A stretch of DNA of 7,923 nt from Phycisphaerales bacterium (GTDB taxonomy: Bacteria > Planctomycetota > Phycisphaerae > Phycisphaerales > SM1A02): contig VERO01000100.1 in the NCBI GenBank assembly GCA_018882625.1, positions 1 through 7,923 of the forward strand. Reading direction: 5' to 3'. The notes beneath the pieces are model-generated. The model made no database searches. It saw nothing but the letters and a program-made list of their open reading frames with translations, and was not told the DNA's origin. The position numbers were made by a program, and so were the translations under genes. How positions within the stretch are numbered: position 1 is the stretch's first letter; the number at the start of each line of letters is the position of its first letter. Below are positions 5,213 through 7,923 of the stretch, piece after piece.

Positions 5213-6778
5213 GTGAAGATCAAGACCGACGAGATCACCGCAGTCATCAAGCAGGAAATCGAGCAGTTCTCCAGCCAGCTGGAGATCTCCGACGTGGGCC
5301 AGGTGGTCGAGGTGGGTGACGGCATCGCGCGCGTGTACGGCCTGTCGAAGTCGATGGCCGGCGAGCTGCTCGAGTTCGAGAGCGAGGGAGGCACGGTCAC
5401 CGGCCAGGTGATGAACCTCGAGACCGACACCGTCGGCGTGGCGCTCTTCGGCGACGCGACGCGCGTGCGCGAGGGCGACACGGTGCGCGGCACCGGGCGA
5501 CTGCTCGAGGTGCCCGTCGGTCCCGAGCTGCTCGGCCGCGTGGTCGACCCGCTGGGCAACCCGCTCGACGGCGGCCCGGCGATCAGCACCAAGCAGCGCG
5601 GCAAGGTCGACATCGTCGCCCCCGGCATCAGCAAGCGCCAGCCCGTGAAGGAGCCGCTGCAGTTCGGCATCAAGGCCGTCGACAGCATGATTCCCGTGGG
5701 CCGCGGCCAGCGCGAGCTCGTGATCGGCGACCGCAAGACCGGCAAGACCGCCGTCTGCCTCGACTGCATCATCAACCAGAAGCAGTACTGGGGCACTGAG
5801 GACGCGGTGGTGTGCATCTACGTTGCGGTCGGCCAGAAGGACTCGACCGTGGCAGGCGTCGTCGAGACGCTGCGCAAGGCCGGCGCGCTCGAGTACACGA
5901 TCATCGTGTGCGCAGGCGCATCGGCGAGCGCCCCGATGCAGTACATCGCGCCCTACGCGGGCTGCGCGATGGGCGAGTACTTCATGTGGCAGGGCAAGGA
6001 GGGCAAGACCCCCAAGCACGTGCTCTGCGTCTACGACGACCTCTCGAAGCAGGCCGTCGCGTACCGCGAGCTGTCGCTGCTCCTGCGCCGCCCGCCGGGC
6101 CGCGAGGCGTACCCGGGCGACGTCTTCTACCTGCACTCGCGCCTGCTCGAGCGCGCCACCAAGCTCTCCAAGGAGAACGGCGGCGGATCGCTGACTGCGC
6201 TCCCGATCATCGAGACGCAGGAAGGCGACGTGTCGGCGTACATCCCGACGAACGTCATCTCCATCACCGACGGCCAGATCTACCTGCAGCCCGAGCTCTT
6301 CGCGGCAGGCGTGCGTCCGGCCATCAACGTCGGCATCTCGGTGTCGCGCGTCGGCGGCAACGCCCAGATCAAGGCGATGAAGGAAGTCGCAGGCTCGCTG
6401 CGACTCGACCTTGCGGCCTTCCGCGAGCTCGAGGCCTTCGCGCAGCTCGGCACCGAGCTCGACGCCGCGTCGCAGCGCCAGCTCGACCGCGGCGCGCGCA
6501 TGGTCGAGCTGCTCAAGCAGGGCCAGTACACGCCATTCGACGTCATCGACCAGTGCATCGGCATCTTCTGCGCATCCAAGGGCTTCCTCGACGACGTCGC
6601 GCGCGACCAGGTGCGCCGCTACGAGGACGAGCTGCTCGAGCACTTCCGCGGCCCGCAGCGCGCGCTGCGCGACGAGCTCGTGAAGTCGAAGAGCTTCAAG
6701 GGCCTCGAGGACAAGTTCATGGCCGCCATGAAGGCCTTCAAGCAGGCCTGGCGCCCTGACGCCGCGAAGAAGGCCTGA
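5213..6778 (+). CDS. atpA: F1Fo ATP synthase subunit alpha
   Basis: The regulatory nucleotide-binding subunit of the F1 hexamer, alternating with beta. 521 residues, within the normal range (about 500-520). The N-terminal beta-barrel domain covers about 25-95, followed by the nucleotide-binding domain and a helical C-terminus. The P-loop is GDRKTGKT (172-179), where most alpha subunits have Gln in place of Lys175. 'YDDLSKQAVAYRE' (274-286) and 'RRPPGREAYPGDVFYLHSR' (292-310) are alpha-type. The family signature 'PAINVGISVS' (369-378) is followed by Arg379, the arginine finger that completes the beta site, equivalent to bovine R373. All of these identify alpha rather than beta. The start is GTG with GGAG 7 nt upstream. 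The usual next gene, atpG, is absent; an epimerase follows instead. Eight cysteines are present, more than in the E. coli protein. Confidence 0.99.
   Translation: MKIKTDEITAVIKQEIEQFSSQLEISDVGQVVEVGDGIARVYGLSKSMAGELLEFESEGGTVTGQVMNLETDTVGVALFGDATRVREGDTVRGTGRLLEVPVGPELLGRVVDPLGNPLDGGPAISTKQRGKVDIVAPGISKRQPVKEPLQFGIKAVDSMIPVGRGQRELVIGDRKTGKTAVCLDCIINQKQYWGTEDAVVCIYVAVGQKDSTVAGVVETLRKAGALEYTIIVCAGASASAPMQYIAPYAGCAMGEYFMWQGKEGKTPKHVLCVYDDLSKQAVAYRELSLLLRRPPGREAYPGDVFYLHSRLLERATKLSKENGGGSLTALPIIETQEGDVSAYIPTNVISITDGQIYLQPELFAAGVRPAINVGISVSRVGGNAQIKAMKEVAGSLRLDLAAFRELEAFAQLGTELDAASQRQLDRGARMVELLKQGQYTPFDVIDQCIGIFCASKGFLDDVARDQVRRYEDELLEHFRGPQRALRDELVKSKSFKGLEDKFMAAMKAFKQAWRPDAAKKA
6767..6773 (+). 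promoter_or_regulatory. Possible Shine-Dalgarno at the end of atpA
   Basis: AAGAAGG lies 6 nt before a GTG at 6780 that begins one base after the atpA stop. It would favour an epimerase with 18 extra residues over the ATG at 6834. It also simply encodes the Lys-Lys-Ala end of alpha, so it may be coincidence. Confidence 0.3.
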
Positions 6779-6833
6779 CGTGGCCGCCGGCGCTGGGGGG
6801 TGGCTCGACTCGCACCGTGCCGCATACGGCGGC

Positions 6834-7751
6834 ATGAGGGTGTGCGTCACCGGCGGCGCCGGGTTCATCGGATCGCACCTCGTGGAGGCGCTTGATGCGC
6901 TCGGTGCGCAGGTCACGGTCATCGACGACCTCTGCAACGGGTTCCGCGAGAGCCTCGCGGGCCGCAGCGGGCGCGTGCGCCTGATCGAGGGCAGCGTCCT
7001 CGACGCGGACGCGATGTCGCGCGCAGCAGAGGGCGCCAGCGTGATCTTCCATCTGGCCGCGCTTGGGTCGGTGCCGCGCTCCGTGGAGGAGCCGATGCGC
7101 TACCACCGCGTCAACGTCGACGGCACGCTCGCGGTGCTCGAGGTGGCGCGGCGCACGGGTGCGCGCGTGTCGTACTCGGCGTCGAGCAGCGCCTACGGCG
7201 ACACGCCCACGCTGCCCAAGGTCGAGACCATGCGCAACGACCCGCGCTCGCCTTATGCGGTGACCAAGCTCGCCGGCGAGGAGTACGGCCGCGCGTACGC
7301 GCTCTGTTACGACGTGGCGTTCGTTGGGCTGCGCTACTTCAACATCTTCGGGCCCCGCCAGCGCGAGGACTCGCAGTATGCGGCCGTGATCCCTCGATGG
7401 GCTGCGGCGATCCGCGCTGGCCGCAAGCCGCTGGTCTACGGCGACGGCTCCCAGACGCGCGACTTCACGCACGTGCACAACGCGGTGCACGCGAACCTGC
7501 TGGCCGGGCGCGCGACGGGCACGCTCGAGGGCGAGACCGTGAACATCGGCTGCGGAGAGAAGTACTCGCTGCTGGAGCTGCTGGCGCAGATGAACGGCGT
7601 GCTCGGCACGTCCGCCACGCCGGACTTCCAGCCTCCGCGCGCAGGTGACGTGAAGGACAGCCTCGCGGCGATCGATGCCGCGAAGCGGCTGATCGGCTAC
7701 GCGCCTGTCGTGACCTTCGCCGACGGCCTGCGCTCAACGCTCCTGGGCTGA
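6834..7751 (+). CDS. NAD-dependent UDP-hexose/UDP-HexNAc 4-epimerase family protein
   Basis: An extended short-chain dehydrogenase/reductase that likely inverts C4 of a UDP-sugar (such as UDP-GlcNAc/GalNAc) for surface polysaccharide synthesis. 305 residues from the ATG at 6834. The NAD-binding G7-x2-G10-x2-G13 (TGGAGFIG) starts at the N-terminus, as is normal. The Ser patch is at 117-119 (SASSSAYG), and the catalytic pair Tyr141-x3-Lys145 is in 'SPYAVTKLAGEEY'. 'RYFNIFGPRQ...YAAVIPRW' and 'RDFTHVHN' resemble WbpP-type enzymes. At the gatekeeper position (Tyr299 in E. coli GalE, Ser306 in WbpP) the aligned residue is Ser276, which in this family allows N-acetylated sugars. Substrate is inferred, and related dehydratases or decarboxylases cannot be excluded. 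The ATG lacks a Shine-Dalgarno; an in-frame GTG at 6780 has one and would add 18 Gly/Ala-rich residues. It may share the atp transcript, since no terminator is evident. Confidence 0.92.
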   Translation: MRVCVTGGAGFIGSHLVEALDALGAQVTVIDDLCNGFRESLAGRSGRVRLIEGSVLDADAMSRAAEGASVIFHLAALGSVPRSVEEPMRYHRVNVDGTLAVLEVARRTGARVSYSASSSAYGDTPTLPKVETMRNDPRSPYAVTKLAGEEYGRAYALCYDVAFVGLRYFNIFGPRQREDSQYAAVIPRWAAAIRAGRKPLVYGDGSQTRDFTHVHNAVHANLLAGRATGTLEGETVNIGCGEKYSLLELLAQMNGVLGTSATPDFQPPRAGDVKDSLAAIDAAKRLIGYAPVVTFADGLRSTLLG

Positions 7752-7923
7752 CGGCGCGGGGCGGGTGGCGGGACTGCCGCATCAGATGGCGCCGAGGCGC
7801 TGGCTCGCGCTGGCGATCCGGAGGCGGCGCGCGCAGGCACGCGCGCTGCGGACTCGGCTGGCGCAGGCGCGGTGGCGCCGGCCCACGACACTGACGCGGC
7901 GACCATCGCCAGCGTCGCGGCGG
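7752..7923. other. Unresolved GC-rich flank after the epimerase
   Basis: Two + frames remain open to the window edge. One is the epimerase frame itself continuing past its TGA with Ala/Gly/Asp/Glu-rich text and no start codon before 7752. The other begins at GTG 7765 or ATG 7786 and is very Arg-rich, though its third positions are strongly G/C. On the - strand, one frame is open to a stop at 7782-7784 and another runs into the epimerase gene. Stops are rare by chance at this base composition and no clear ribosome-binding site is seen, so I do not call a gene. No T-tract terminator is present after the epimerase. Confidence 0.25.

Noticed and set aside
3485..6937. A 1150-codon open frame on the - strand opposite atpE to atpA
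   Set aside because: It is antisense to five well-identified genes. Its Leu/Ala/Arg/Val/Asp/His-rich text is what the complement of G/C-ending codons gives, and stops are rare at this composition, so it also stays open through the gaps by chance.
7697..7906. A 69-codon - strand frame at the right edge
   Set aside because: It is low-complexity Ala/Pro/Ser/Arg text ending inside the epimerase gene, with no supporting start signal; it cannot be told from a composition artefact.

Overview
The window is G+C-rich bacterial DNA carrying the first part of an F1Fo ATP synthase operon with its flanks. Protein-level features (an NuoI of complex I, an AtpZ/AtpI pair ahead of atpB, a leader-bearing subunit c, a His-rich subunit a tail) fit a free-living respiring bacterium. 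My guess is Planctomycetota, perhaps Phycisphaerae, but this rests on general resemblance only.

Layout. Bases 1-875 (+) hold the 3' part of an unrecognised, beta-rich, possibly AsmA-like protein whose start lies outside the window. It converges on nuoI (901-1458, -), and a CG-rich hairpin sits between the two stops. nuoI is head-to-head with the atp cluster, with only about 30-70 bp between starts depending on which atpZ start is used. The cluster runs on the + strand: atpZ (1488-1925), an AtpI-like four-helix membrane protein (1922-2371), atpB (2368-3348), atpE (3506-3841), atpF (3950-4468), atpH (4517-5122) and atpA (5213-6778). The first three are joined by 4-bp GTGA and ATGA overlaps. The later genes are separated by gaps of 48-157 bp, three of which hold strong GC-rich inverted repeats. 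Next comes an NAD-dependent UDP-hexose or UDP-HexNAc 4-epimerase (6834-7751, +), then 172 bp of unresolved open sequence.

How the genes work together. AtpB (a), AtpE (c) and AtpF (b) form the Fo proton channel, rotor and stalk. AtpH (delta) and AtpA (alpha) belong to the stalk cap and catalytic head. AtpZ and AtpI are membrane accessory proteins linked to c-ring assembly and Mg2+ in other bacteria. NuoI is the two-[4Fe-4S] arm subunit of complex I, which builds the proton gradient the synthase uses. The usual atpG, atpD and atpC do not follow atpA, so the enzyme must be completed from another locus. The epimerase belongs to cell-surface sugar synthesis and seems unrelated apart from position.

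This is mostly a core-metabolism region. I see no mobile element, CRISPR array, tRNA, rRNA or defence system. The points worth a second look are the operon split after atpA, the lone nuoI facing atp across a very short gap, the hairpins around atpE, the His/Glu swap and His-rich tail in subunit a, and the leader on subunit c.
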